Shown: positions 1-8,200 of the stretch, in pieces
Layout: each line of letters starts with the position of its first letter
How positions within the stretch are numbered: the stretch's first letter is position 1
Assembly (NCBI GenBank): GCA_013360825.1
Contig: JABWAY010000075.1
Coordinates: 1-18,904 of the forward strand
DNA: 18,904 nucleotides
Reading direction: 5' to 3'
Origin: Candidatus Brocadiia bacterium
Lineage (GTDB): Bacteria > Planctomycetota > MHYJ01 > WSZJ01
Notes under the pieces: generated by a model
Told to the model about the DNA's origin: nothing
The model's input: only the letters and a program-made list of their open reading frames with translations
Databases searched by the model: none
Program-made: the position numbers and the translations under genes

Positions 1-1
1 C

Positions 2-1117
2 CGCAGCTTCGACGTCGCGATCGCCGGCCTCGGCGCCATGGGTGGCGCGGCCGCGTGGCACCTCGCACGGCGGGGACTGCGCGTCGCCGGGTTCGACCGG
101 TTCGGACCTCCCCACGACCAGGGATCCTCTCACGGCGAAACCCGGATCATCCGCGAGGCGTACTTCGAGGATCCTCGCTACGTCCCCCTGGTCCGGAGGG
201 CGTACACGCTCTGGCGCGAACTCGAGCGGGACTTCGGTCGGCCGCTCCTGCGGGAAACCGGCGGGCTCATGATCGGCCGGGAGGACGGCGTCGTCGTCCG
301 CGGCGCGCGGGCGAGCGGGGACGCGCACGGTCTGCCGTACGAGATCCTCGACGCCCGCGAAATCGCCCTCCGGTACCCGGCGCTCCATCCCGATCCCGGG
401 ACCGTCGCCGTCCGCGAGCCGCGCGCCGGGATCCTCTTTCCGGAGGCCTGCGTGAAGGCGCACCTCACCCTCGCGGCACGGGCCGGCGCCGACCTCCGGC
501 GCGACGACCCCGTCCTGTCGTGGTCGGCGGACGGGGAAGGGATCGCCGTGACGACCGCGCGGGGGACCGTCCTCGCCGGAAGCCTCATCCTCGCCGCGGG
601 CGCGTGGATGCCGTCGCTCCTCTTCGGCGCGTCCCTCCCGCTCGCCGTGACACGGCAGCCCCTGTTCTGGTTCCGGCCGCGCGGCGACGCGGGACTCTTC
701 GATCCCGGGCGGTTCGGGGTCTTCATCTGGGAAGCGGAGCCCGGCTTTGTTTTCTACGGATTCCCGGCGATCGAGGGTCGGGTCAAGGTCGCCCGGCACC
801 TGGGCGGCGTTCCGACATCGCCGGACGCGGTGGACCGCGCGTTCCGGGAGAGCGAGGCCGCGGCGCTGCGGGAACGGCTCGCCCGGTCCATCCCGGCACT
901 CGACGTTCCGCCGGCGGACGCCGCCGTCTGCCTCTACACGTCGACCGCCGACGGACATTTCGTGATCGACCGGCACCCGGCCCACTCCCAGGTCGTCGTC
1001 CTCAGCCCCTGCTCCGGGCACGGGTTCAAGTTCGCGTCGGCGATCGGCGAGGCCGCGGCCGACCTCGCCACCGGCCGCACACCCCGCTTCGACCTGGGTC
1101 TCTTCCGCTGGAGGTGA
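2..1117 (+). CDS. Monomeric sarcosine oxidase / N-methyl amino acid oxidase family (FAD), 5' truncated
   Basis: This is a flavin-dependent amine oxidase of the DAO superfamily. Family members oxidise N-methyl amino acids such as sarcosine or N-methyltryptophan and release H2O2 and formaldehyde. The frame is open to the window edge: codons before the first ATG (38) read FDVAIAGLGAMGG, the Rossmann beta strand and GxGxxG loop that binds FAD. The true start is therefore outside the window and the ATG at 38 is internal. Near the N-terminus is the family motif SSHGETRIIR. Near the C-terminus VCLYT supplies the cysteine that in MSOX/MTOX binds FAD covalently, followed by GHFVIDRHP and SGHGFKFAS, which shape the flavin pocket. 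Substrate cannot be read from sequence. The gene runs convergent to the thioredoxin-like gene, with only about 45 bases between them. Confidence 0.9.
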   Translation, partial: RSFDVAIAGLGAMGGAAAWHLARRGLRVAGFDRFGPPHDQGSSHGETRIIREAYFEDPRYVPLVRRAYTLWRELERDFGRPLLRETGGLMIGREDGVVVRGARASGDAHGLPYEILDAREIALRYPALHPDPGTVAVREPRAGILFPEACVKAHLTLAARAGADLRRDDPVLSWSADGEGIAVTTARGTVLAGSLILAAGAWMPSLLFGASLPLAVTRQPLFWFRPRGDAGLFDPGRFGVFIWEAEPGFVFYGFPAIEGRVKVARHLGGVPTSPDAVDRAFRESEAAALRERLARSIPALDVPPADAAVCLYTSTADGHFVIDRHPAHSQVVVLSPCSGHGFKFASAIGEAAADLATGRTPRFDLGLFRWR

Positions 1118-1162
1118 CGCGGACACCCCGGCTCGCCCTGCCGCGCCGGGCTCTCGCGCCCG

Positions 1163-2215
1163 TCACCTGCGGGGCGGCCCTTTCAGGTCGGGGTTGTCCC
1201 GCCCCATGTAGCCGATCCGCCCGAGCGGGGAGCGGTCGTCGTCACCGCTCGAAAACGAGGATTTCCCGGACTGCCGGACCGTCATCCAGGCCCAGTCCGC
1301 CCGGTAGACCCATGGGTCCTCCTCCGGCGTCGCGGCCAGCGCTTTCCAGGTGCTGAGCGCGGCCTTTTTCTCCCCGAGGTGGTGAAGCGCGAGCCCCTTG
1401 AAGTACCCGGCCTCGGTGGCGCGGTTGCTGTCGGCGGGGAACGCCGTGAGGGCATCGCGCAGGGCCGCGTAGTCCCCCCGGAGCCAGTGCGCCCAGGCGC
1501 GCTCCATCCGCGCGTCGTCCACCAGGTCGTCGCGTTTCACGTGCTCCAGCGCCGACTCCACCTCGTCCCATTTCCCGCGCCACCGCTGGATGTGCGCCAG
1601 AAACAGCCACTCCTCTTCGGTCTCCGGCCGGGCGAGCCAGTCCGCGGCCGTCTTCGACTTCCCGAGCTCGAAGGCGATGCGGGCTTTCTCGAACGGGGTC
1701 ACGGCCGCCTTCTCGGCGGCGCTCTCCGCATCGAACTCCGGATGGTCCTTGAGCGCCTTCCTCATGGCGGCGTAGACCACCTCCGTGCTCGCGAAGTTAT
1801 CAGCTTCCCCGGCGATCACCCCTTCGGCCGAGACCAGCAGCACGCTGGGCGGCGGAACGGAGTTTCCGCGGAGCTCCCTGCGGATCTTCGTCACGAACTG
1901 CCGGGCATCCGGATCACCGGCCGCGCCATCGTCCGACAGGTCGAAATAGACGCACACGAAACGGCGATTGGCCAGGAGCCGGACGCGTTCGTCGCTGAAG
2001 GGACCCGCCCTCAGCACCTCCGCGGCGGGTCACCACCCGCCGCTCTTCTCGGTCCCGAAGGCGATCGGCTTGATCAGGAGGAGGCGGTGTTCCTTCTTTG
2101 CCTTCTCCCGGGCCTCGGTAAAGGGAAGCGTCCAGTCGATTCCCGTGCGGTCGCGTTTGCAGTCCCCGGCCGTTGCGGCCGAGGCGAACAGGAGCAGGAT
2201 GGTGAACGGTTTCAT
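1163..2215 (-). CDS. Exported thioredoxin-fold/TPR-like protein with in-frame UGA: candidate selenoprotein
   Basis: The reading frame runs from ATG 2215 to a stop at 1163 (350 residues) with one internal TGA at 2032-2030, codon 62. The N-terminus is a signal peptide (MKPFTILLLFASAATAG). Before the TGA comes a thioredoxin-like strand (RLLLIKPIAFG) ending in SGGW. After it, without any frame change, come PAAEVL, PFSDERVRLLANRRFVCVYFDL, and VPPPSVLLVS with a cis-proline-like site. Against thioredoxin-like proteins of the WCxxC type the TGA sits on the first redox cysteine, giving W-Sec-P-A-A (UxxA). The second half is helical, with TPR-like pairs such as AGYFKGLALHHLGEKKAAL. An SD-like GGAG lies about 10 bases before ATG 2215. 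The alternatives are a nonsense mutation or a sequencing error; re-initiation at GTG 2017 would give a 284-residue protein lacking the active site. The family, the UGA position and the downstream hairpins favour selenocysteine, but sel genes are not in the window. Confidence 0.7.
1995..2032 (-). promoter_or_regulatory. Candidate bacterial SECIS element overlapping and following UGA 2032-2030
   Basis: Two alternative, mutually exclusive hairpins are visible in the mRNA. The first pairs GACCCGCC (2031-2024, including the GA of the UGA) perfectly with GGCGGGTC (2009-2002). Its 14-base loop can form a short inner stem (CGG with CUG) capped by AGGUG, which begins like the AGGUCU loop of the E. coli fdhF SECIS, but that loop lies only 10 bases after the UGA. 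The second pairs CTGAGGG (2014-2008) with CCC-T-TCAG (2002-1995), leaving one bulged U and the loop CGGGU, whose first base is 23 bases after the UGA. That spacing matches the usual bacterial range, and the loop has a G in its first two positions. SelB recognition is inferred. Confidence 0.5.
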
Positions 2216-2320
2216 GGGATCGACTCCAGAGGTCCCCCCCGGGACGGAAAGATGTACGGCGCAGGCGACGGGGATGCTGGAAATTTCCCGGACTCAGCCC
2301 GGGATGAAAGGCGGCGGGCG

Positions 2321-2359
2321 GACAATTCTTCCCCCGGGTCCTCCGGCGAGCGACAATTC
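2321..2359 (+). repeat. Two copies of GACAATTC in the divergent intergenic region
   Basis: The octamer GACAATTC occurs at 2321-2328 and again at 2352-2359, 31 bases apart, between the divergent thioredoxin-like and CBS genes. A third intergenic copy at 8853-8860 lies upstream of the PFOR start. It may be a regulatory or promoter element; function is unknown and the copies could be chance. Confidence 0.3.
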
Positions 2360-2381
2360 GGGCAACTCTCGGGAGGAACTC

Positions 2382-2834
2382 ATGCGCAGAACACTGGGCG
2401 AACTGATCACCGGCCGGAAGCCTGTCTCGGCGAAGCCGGAGGATTCGATCGCGCTCGTCGCACGCAAGCTCAAGGCGGGGCGCGTGGGGTGTGCGCCGAT
2501 CGTGGACAAGGACGGGGCTCTCGTCGGGATCTTCACCGAGCGCGACCTCCTGAACCGGGTCGTCGCGGCCGGAAAGGATGTCCGCAAGACACCCGTCGGC
2601 AGGGTGATGACCCGGAACGTGATCGTTGCGGAACCGGGGACGACCGTGTTCGAAGCGCTGAAGGTGATGCGCAAGAATGCGATCCGGCACCTGCCGATCC
2701 TCAAGGCGGAAAAGCTCGTCGGAATCGTCGCGCAGCGGGACATCATTACGACGCTTCTCGAGATCAAGAACGAGGAGATCGGGGATCTGAAGCAGCTGCT
2801 CGACACGATTCCGATCGAGCCCGGCGTCGGGTAG
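2382..2834 (+). CDS. Tandem CBS-domain protein
   Basis: A 150-residue cytoplasmic protein made almost entirely of two CBS domains (a Bateman module), which usually sense adenosine ligands. CBS1 spans about residues 10-60 (KPVSAKPEDSIALVARKL ... GCAPIVDKDGALVGIFTERDLL). CBS2 spans about 70-130 (VMTRNVIVAEPGTTVFEALKVM ... IRHLPILKAEKLVGIVAQRDII). The helical tail LEIKNEEIGDLKQLL could help dimerise. The start is ATG 2382 because GGAGGA sits 5 bases before it; the frame is open upstream but does not look coding there. No catalytic domain is attached, so this is the stand-alone type that regulates a partner or binds a nucleotide. The stop is two bases before the probable start of the methyltransferase gene, implying one transcript. 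The exact ligand is unknown. Confidence 0.9.
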   Translation: MRRTLGELITGRKPVSAKPEDSIALVARKLKAGRVGCAPIVDKDGALVGIFTERDLLNRVVAAGKDVRKTPVGRVMTRNVIVAEPGTTVFEALKVMRKNAIRHLPILKAEKLVGIVAQRDIITTLLEIKNEEIGDLKQLLDTIPIEPGVG

Positions 2835-2836
2835 CG

Positions 2837-3649
2837 GTGGCCGCCCCGAAGCGCGGGAACCTTTACGGGGCCGGGAGTCCGGCCGTGGAGTTCTATGACG
2901 CGTTCCACGGGCCGGGGATGGTGCCCGCGATCGAGGGGGACGTGGCGTACTACGTCCGCCGCGCCCGGACGGCCCGCGGCCCGGTCCTGGAGCTGGCGTG
3001 CGGAACCGGGAGGGTCACGCTTCCCGTGGCGCGCGCCGGGATCGAGGTGGTCGGGCTGGATCTCTCGGCGGGGATGCTCGCGATCGCGAGACGGAAGGCG
3101 GCGGCGGAGGGGATGCGGGCGACGTTCGTGCGGGGGACGATGACGCGGTTCTCCCTGGGGAGGACCTTCCGGCTCATCCTGATTCCGTTCCGGGCGTTTC
3201 AGAGCCTGCTGACGATCCGGGAGCAGCGGGCCTGTCTCGACTGCTGCCGGCGGCACCTGGCTCCCGGCGGGCGGCTGATTCTCAACCTGTTCGACCCCCG
3301 GCTGGAGTTCTGCGTCCACGGGGAGAGCGAGGTGATCAGCCGCTACCGCGCGGCGCGGGATCCCGTGACGGGGCGGGAGGCGCGGCTGGTCGTCCGGCGT
3401 CGCGTGAACGATGCGCTGGCGCAGATTCTGCGGGAGGAATGGGAGTACACGGTGCGCGACCGGCGGGGGGCGGTGCTGAAGCGTGGGCGGAGGCGGCTGG
3501 CGCTCCGGTGGTCGTACCGCTGGGAGATGGCTCACCTGTTCGAGCTGTGCGGATTCGAAGTCGAGTCGTGCGATTCGGATTTCCGCGGAGGGAAGCCGGC
3601 CTACGGGCGGGAGCAGGTGTGGGTGGTGAGGCGCCGCGGGAGGCGGTAG
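2837..3649 (+). CDS. Class I SAM-dependent methyltransferase
   Basis: A 270-residue Rossmann-fold methyltransferase. Motif I is VLELACGTGRVTLP at about residues 50-63, followed by VVGLDLSAGMLAIARRKA (acidic residue for SAM ribose), FRLILIPFRAFQSLL and LAPGGRLILNLFDP. The C-terminal half (WEYTVRDRRG ... LRWSYRWEMAHLFELCGFEVESC) resembles small-molecule methyltransferases of the type found widely in environmental bacteria; the substrate is unknown. I chose GTG 2837 because the residues after it (NLYGAGSPAVEFYDAFHG) look like the usual N-terminal region of this group. GTG 2886 inside that segment is an alternative with a slightly better SD. The gene follows the CBS gene directly. Only 24 bases, including the palindrome GCGCCCGGGCGC (3653-3664), separate its stop from the convergent VOC gene. 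Confidence 0.85.
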   Translation: MAAPKRGNLYGAGSPAVEFYDAFHGPGMVPAIEGDVAYYVRRARTARGPVLELACGTGRVTLPVARAGIEVVGLDLSAGMLAIARRKAAAEGMRATFVRGTMTRFSLGRTFRLILIPFRAFQSLLTIREQRACLDCCRRHLAPGGRLILNLFDPRLEFCVHGESEVISRYRAARDPVTGREARLVVRRRVNDALAQILREEWEYTVRDRRGAVLKRGRRRLALRWSYRWEMAHLFELCGFEVESCDSDFRGGKPAYGREQVWVVRRRGRR

Positions 3650-3673
3650 GACGCGCCCGGGCGCCGGCGGACG

Positions 3674-4033
3674 CTACTTCCGCTGCTTGAACACCATGAA
3701 ATTGCCATCCGGGTCGAAGACCCCGATCGCCCTCTCGGTGTCGCTCTCCCCGAGCCTGCCGTTCGTCCTGCCGCCGTGTTTCTCGACGAGGGCGATGACG
3801 GCGTTGATGTCGGGGACGTAGATGTCGTAGTGCGTCGGGTTCTGCGGCGCCGTGATCCCGTTCATGCCGGCGGGAATGAGCGTGAAGGCCAGCCCTGAGA
3901 ATGTCCCCGTGTACATCTTCTGGCCCGAGTCCTCCTCGACTTCGAACTGCATGTCGAAGACGTTCCTGTAGAAGTCCACCATCGGGTCCATGTTCACGGC
4001 CGAGAGCACCATGGCTTCGAGTTTGTATTCCAG
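3674..4033 (-). CDS. VOC-superfamily (glyoxalase/bleomycin-resistance-fold) protein, probable CTG start
   Basis: A small single VOC-domain protein of about 119 residues. The strand-helix opening is LEYKLEAMVLSAVNMDPMVDFYRNVFDMQFEVEE. NPTHYDIYVPDINAVIALVEKHGG and FDPDGNFMVFKQ form the second beta-alpha-beta half and the typical DPDGN turn. VOC proteins are metal-dependent isomerases or dioxygenases, or binding proteins; the function here is not predictable. The first ATG in frame (4012) would cut the first beta strand. The in-frame CTG at 4033 has AGGAGG seven bases before it, ideal spacing, so initiation at CTG is proposed. An out-of-frame ATG lies two bases after the SD. The frame is open further upstream but its translation is low-complexity and not protein-like. 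Confidence 0.8.
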   Translation of the reverse strand: MEYKLEAMVLSAVNMDPMVDFYRNVFDMQFEVEEDSGQKMYTGTFSGLAFTLIPAGMNGITAPQNPTHYDIYVPDINAVIALVEKHGGRTNGRLGESDTERAIGVFDPDGNFMVFKQRK

Positions 4034-4084
4034 GACATGCCCTCCTGAGGATGGCGGCGTGGAGTCTCTGCCTCCGGCTCCCCC

Positions 4085-4096
4085 AGATTTCCCGAA
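4085..4096. repeat. Intergenic motif AGATTTCCCGAA, copy 1
   Basis: This 12-mer lies 52 bases upstream of the VOC gene's proposed start. An identical copy is at 9945-9956, upstream of the DUF445 gene, and a near copy (AAATTTCCCGGA) is at 2281-2292, upstream of the thioredoxin-like gene. In each case the downstream gene is on the minus strand, where the motif reads TTCGGGAAATCT. It is a candidate promoter or operator part, and the significance is untested. Confidence 0.3.
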
Positions 4097-4218
4097 CCTG
4101 GCCGGGGGCGGGCCGGGAACCCGCCGGACCGGAGCGCGGGGATGAACGCGCGTCGGGCCGGCGTTGCGGAGCCGGCCCGCGGGGTGAGCCCGCAGGTCGG
4201 CCGGGCGGCGCCCCGCCC

Positions 4219-5235
4219 TCACCGTCCCTGCGCCCGCTCCTGCCTCCACGTCTGCAGCACGAACGCGTAGTTCGAACGCTCCACCGCCTTGGGGTCCGGG
4301 CAGCGCTCGAGGCTCATGCTTCCCTTCATCTGGGCGATCGACGTGTAGTCGTGGTCGATCATCCACTGGCGCAGATTTCCCAGGACGGTGCCGAGATGAT
4401 CGGGGCCGAGCGTCAGGAGGGCCGAGACCATCTGGACCGCGTCCGCGCCCGCCATGACGGCCTTGACCGCGTCCAGGTGCGAGTGCACGCCGCCCGAGGC
4501 GGCGAGCCCCCCCTTGATCTGGCCCCGGAGGATGGCGAGCCAGCGGAGGCGCAGCCGGAGCTCGGAGGGGTCGCTCAGCCGCAGCGCCGGTGCGATCTCA
4601 AGGAGCTCGGTGTCGATGTCGGGCTGGTAGAAGCGGTTGAACATCACGATCCCGTCGGCGCCCGCGCGTTCGAGTTCACGCGCGAAATGGGCGAGGGAGG
4701 AGAAGTAGGGGCCGATTTTGACGGCGAGGGGGATCCGGATGCTGTCTTTGACGGCGCGGACCAGGTCGATCAGCCGGCTCTCGGCGTCCAGCGCGGACTC
4801 CCGCGGATCGGCGCCGAGGTCGTAGAGATTGAGCTCCAGGGCGCTGGCTCCCGCCCTCTCGATCGCCCGGGCGAAGTCGATCCAGCCGCCGCGGCTCGTG
4901 CCGTTGAGGGACGCGATCAGCGGGACCCTGACCGTTTCCCGGAGCCTTTCCACATGCCGGACGTACCCCTCCGGCCCGAACGGGAACATGCCGCGGTCCG
5001 GGAAGTACGACTGCGCTTCCGTGTAGGATTCCGTGTAGGCGTCCAGGATCGAGTCCTGCGCGGTGGACTCGCGGATGATCTGCTCCTCGAAGAGGGAGTG
5101 CATGACGATCGCCGAGGCTCCCGCGTCCTCGAGTTTCCGGACCGCGTCCAGGTCGTCCACGAGCGGCGACGCCCCGGGCATGAGGGGGTTGGACAGCTTC
5201 AGTCCGAGCCAGGTCGTGGAGAGATCGGGGGTCAT
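4219..5235 (-). CDS. Dihydroorotate dehydrogenase-like FMN flavoprotein, PFOR-linked
   Basis: A 338-residue TIM-barrel flavoprotein of the DHOD family. Visible elements are the N-terminal SNPLMPGASPL, the barrel strands VPLIASLNG, ALELNLYD and IPLAVKIGP, and the FMN-phosphate region ASGGVHSHLDAVKAVMAGADAVQ. The classical DHOD motif NLSCPN with its catalytic cysteine is replaced by NLYDLGAD, so true dihydroorotate oxidation is doubtful. Family knowledge: such DHOD-like genes are often found beside PFOR genes, and their substrate is not established. The start is ATG 5235, seven bases after AAGGAGG and three bases after the PFOR stop. GTG 5241, overlapping that stop, is an alternative. The tight junction implies co-transcription and translational coupling with PFOR. 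Confidence 0.88.
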   Translation of the reverse strand: MTPDLSTTWLGLKLSNPLMPGASPLVDDLDAVRKLEDAGASAIVMHSLFEEQIIRESTAQDSILDAYTESYTEAQSYFPDRGMFPFGPEGYVRHVERLRETVRVPLIASLNGTSRGGWIDFARAIERAGASALELNLYDLGADPRESALDAESRLIDLVRAVKDSIRIPLAVKIGPYFSSLAHFARELERAGADGIVMFNRFYQPDIDTELLEIAPALRLSDPSELRLRLRWLAILRGQIKGGLAASGGVHSHLDAVKAVMAGADAVQMVSALLTLGPDHLGTVLGNLRQWMIDHDYTSIAQMKGSMSLERCPDPKAVERSNYAFVLQTWRQERAQGR

Positions 5236-5237
5236 GG

Positions 5238-8200
5238 TCACTCCTCCTTGTCCGGTTCAGGATTGGCGACGGTCACGCCGGCGAGCTGACGGTAGAGGTC
5301 CCAGCGCTGCGCAGCGGTGCGCTGGGCGTCCTTCATCAGGGTGCGGAACCGCGCCGGGTCCAGAGCCTCGACCATCCGGAACCGGGCCTCGTTGCGGAGG
5401 TATTCGATCGGGCGCACCCTGGGCGGGCCGGAGTCGAGGTGGAGCGGCGGCTCGCCCTTGAGCGGGCGGCGCGGATCGAACCGGTAGAGTGGCCAGATCC
5501 CGGAGTCGACGGCCAGCTTCTGCTGCTTCGCCCCGAACGCCATGTCGTACCCGTGCGCGATGCAGTGCGAGTAGGCGATGATGATCGCGGGTCCGGGGAA
5601 GGCGTCGGCTTCGAGCAGCGCCTGCACGGTCTGGCGGTCGTTCGCGCCGAAGGCGACCCGCGCGACATAGGCGTGGCTGTAGCTCATCGCCATGAGGCCG
5701 AGGTCCTTCTTGGGGGAACTCTTGCCCGCCGTGGCGAACTTGGCGGAGGCCCCGAGCGGCGTCGCTTTCGACTGCTGCCCGCCGGTGTTGGAGTAGACCT
5801 CGGTGTCGAGGACCAGGATCCGGACCTCGCGGTTGGAGGCCATCACGTGGTCCAGCCCGCCGAACCCGATGTCGTAGGCCCAGCCGTCGCCGCCGATGAG
5901 CCAGACGCTCTTCTTCACGAGGGCGTCCGCCAGCAGGTCCAGCCTCCGGGCCTCGGCATCCTTCAGCGGGGCCAGCGCGGTCCGCAGGGCGACCACCCGG
6001 TCCCGCTGCGCGGCCATCCCCGCGTCGTCCCAGTTCGAGGCCTCGGTCAGCGCCCCCGCCAGCCCCTCCCCGATCTTCGGGGCGAGGGCTTTCACCAGGG
6101 ACAGGGCATGCGTCCGGCGCGCGTCGAGGGCGAGGCGGAATCCGAATCCGAATTCGGCATTGTCCTCGAAGAGCGAGTTCGCCCACGCGGGGCCGCGCCC
6201 GGCGCTGTTGACCGTGTACGGCGTGGTCGGGAGATTGCCGCCGTAGATCGACGTGCACCCGGTCGCGTTCGCGATGAGGAGCCGGTCGCCGAACAGCTGC
6301 GTCAGGAGCTTGATGTAGGGAGTCTCGCCGCATCCGGCGCAGGCGCCGCTGAACTCGAAGAGAGGCTGCAGGAACTGCGTGCTGCGCGCGTCGGGGCGGA
6401 CCGTGGTCCGGTCGACCTCGGGGAGCCTGAGGAAGAAGTCCCAGTTGCCGCGCTGCTGCTCCCGGATCGGGCGCTGCGGGGCCATGTCGATCGCCTTGTG
6501 ACGCGGGTTCGACTTGTCGCGCGCCGGGCAGACCTCGACGCAGATCCCGCACCCGGTGCAGTCCTCCGGCGCCACCTGCAGCGTGTACTTCTGCCCCTTG
6601 TACTCGCTCAGCCGCGAATCGGCCGACTGGAACGACGCCGGCGCCGCGGCAAGCTCCGCGGGAGCGACCACCTTGGCGCGGATCGTCGCGTGCGGGCAGA
6701 CGAAGACACATCTGTTGCACTGCACGCAGATCGTCTCGTCCCAGACCGGAATCTCCGTCGCGATGTTCCGCTTCTCCCATTGCGCCGTCGCCGTCGGCCA
6801 GGTGCCGTCGACGGGGAACGCGCTGACCGGGAGCAGGTCTCCCTGGTTAGCAAGAATCCGCGCCGTCACCCGCCGCACGAACTCCGGCGCGGTGTCCGCC
6901 ACGGCGGGAGGACGGGGACGCCCCGACGGCGCCGCGGCGGGGACGCGCACCTCGTGCAGGTTCGCGAGGGTCCGGTCGACCGCCGCCCAGTTCTTCCGCA
7001 CCACGTCCTCGCCCTTCTTGCCGTACGTCTCCCGGATCGCCTCCTTGATCTCACGGATCGCTTCGTCCTTCGGAAGCACCCCGGAAATCGCGAAGAAGCA
7101 GGTCTGCATGACCGTGTTGATCCGCGACCCCATTCCCGCATCCTGCGCGACCGCGAGGGCGTCGATGACGAAGACCCGGAGCTTGCGCGCGAGGATCGTC
7201 TCCTGGACCTCGCGGGGGAGTTCGTCCCAGACGGCCTCCGCCGGGAACGGGGAGTTGAGGAGAAAGACCCCCCCGGGGGCGGCGGCCTCGAGAACGTCAT
7301 ACCGGTCGAGAAACGCGAACTGGTGGCAGGCCACGAATCCCGCCCGGCGGATCAGGCACGAGGAACGGATCGGACGCGGGCCGAAACGGAGGTGCGAGAC
7401 GGTCATGGCGCCGGACTTCTTGGAGTCGTAGACGAAGTACCCCTGGGCGTGAAGCGGGGTGCGCTCGCCGATGATGGCGATGGAGTTCTTGTTCGCGCCG
7501 ACGGTGCCGTCCGATCCGAGTCCCCAGAAGATGGCCCGGGTGGTGTCCGCCGGCTCGATGTCGAGGTCGCGGTCCCAGGGAAGGGACGACTTGCCGATGT
7601 CGTCCATGATCCCGATCGTCATGCGCGTCCGCGGGCGGGGGGCGGCGAGTTCCTGGAAGAGAGCCACGACCATCGCCGGCGTGAATTCCTTTCCCGAGAG
7701 CCCGTAGCGGGCGCTGACCACGCGCGGGTCGTCGGCGCGCAGGCCGAGGTCGCGCGCCTCGCGCAGCGCGGCGACGACGTCGAGGAACAGGGGATCCCCG
7801 GTCGCGCCGGGTTCCTTCGTGCGGTCGAGCACCGCGATGGTCTTCGCCGCGCGCGGGAGGGCCGCCGCGAACGCGCGCACGTCGAACGGGCGGTAGAGAC
7901 GCACCTTGAGGACCCCGACCTTCTCCCCCCGCGCGCGCAGCCAGTCGACCGTCTCGTGCGCGACCTCGGCCCCCGAGCCCATCATCACGATCACCCGGTC
8001 GGCCTCCGGATCCCCCGCGTAGTCGAACAGCCCGTACGGCCGCCCGGTCCGCCGCCCGAACGCCTCCATCGTCTCCCGCACGATCCCCGGGCACGTTTCG
8101 TAAAACAGATTGCAGGCCTCCCGCGCCTGGAAATAGGTGTCCGGATTCTGGGCCGACCCGCGCAGGACCGGCCGGTCGGGGGTGAGCGCGCGGAGGCGGT

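Noticed and set aside
1379..3649. A single 756-codon plus-strand frame covering the thioredoxin-like gene, the CBS gene and the methyltransferase.
   Set aside because: Only the last 270 codons are protein-like. The rest runs antisense to the thioredoxin-like gene or out of frame with the CBS gene.
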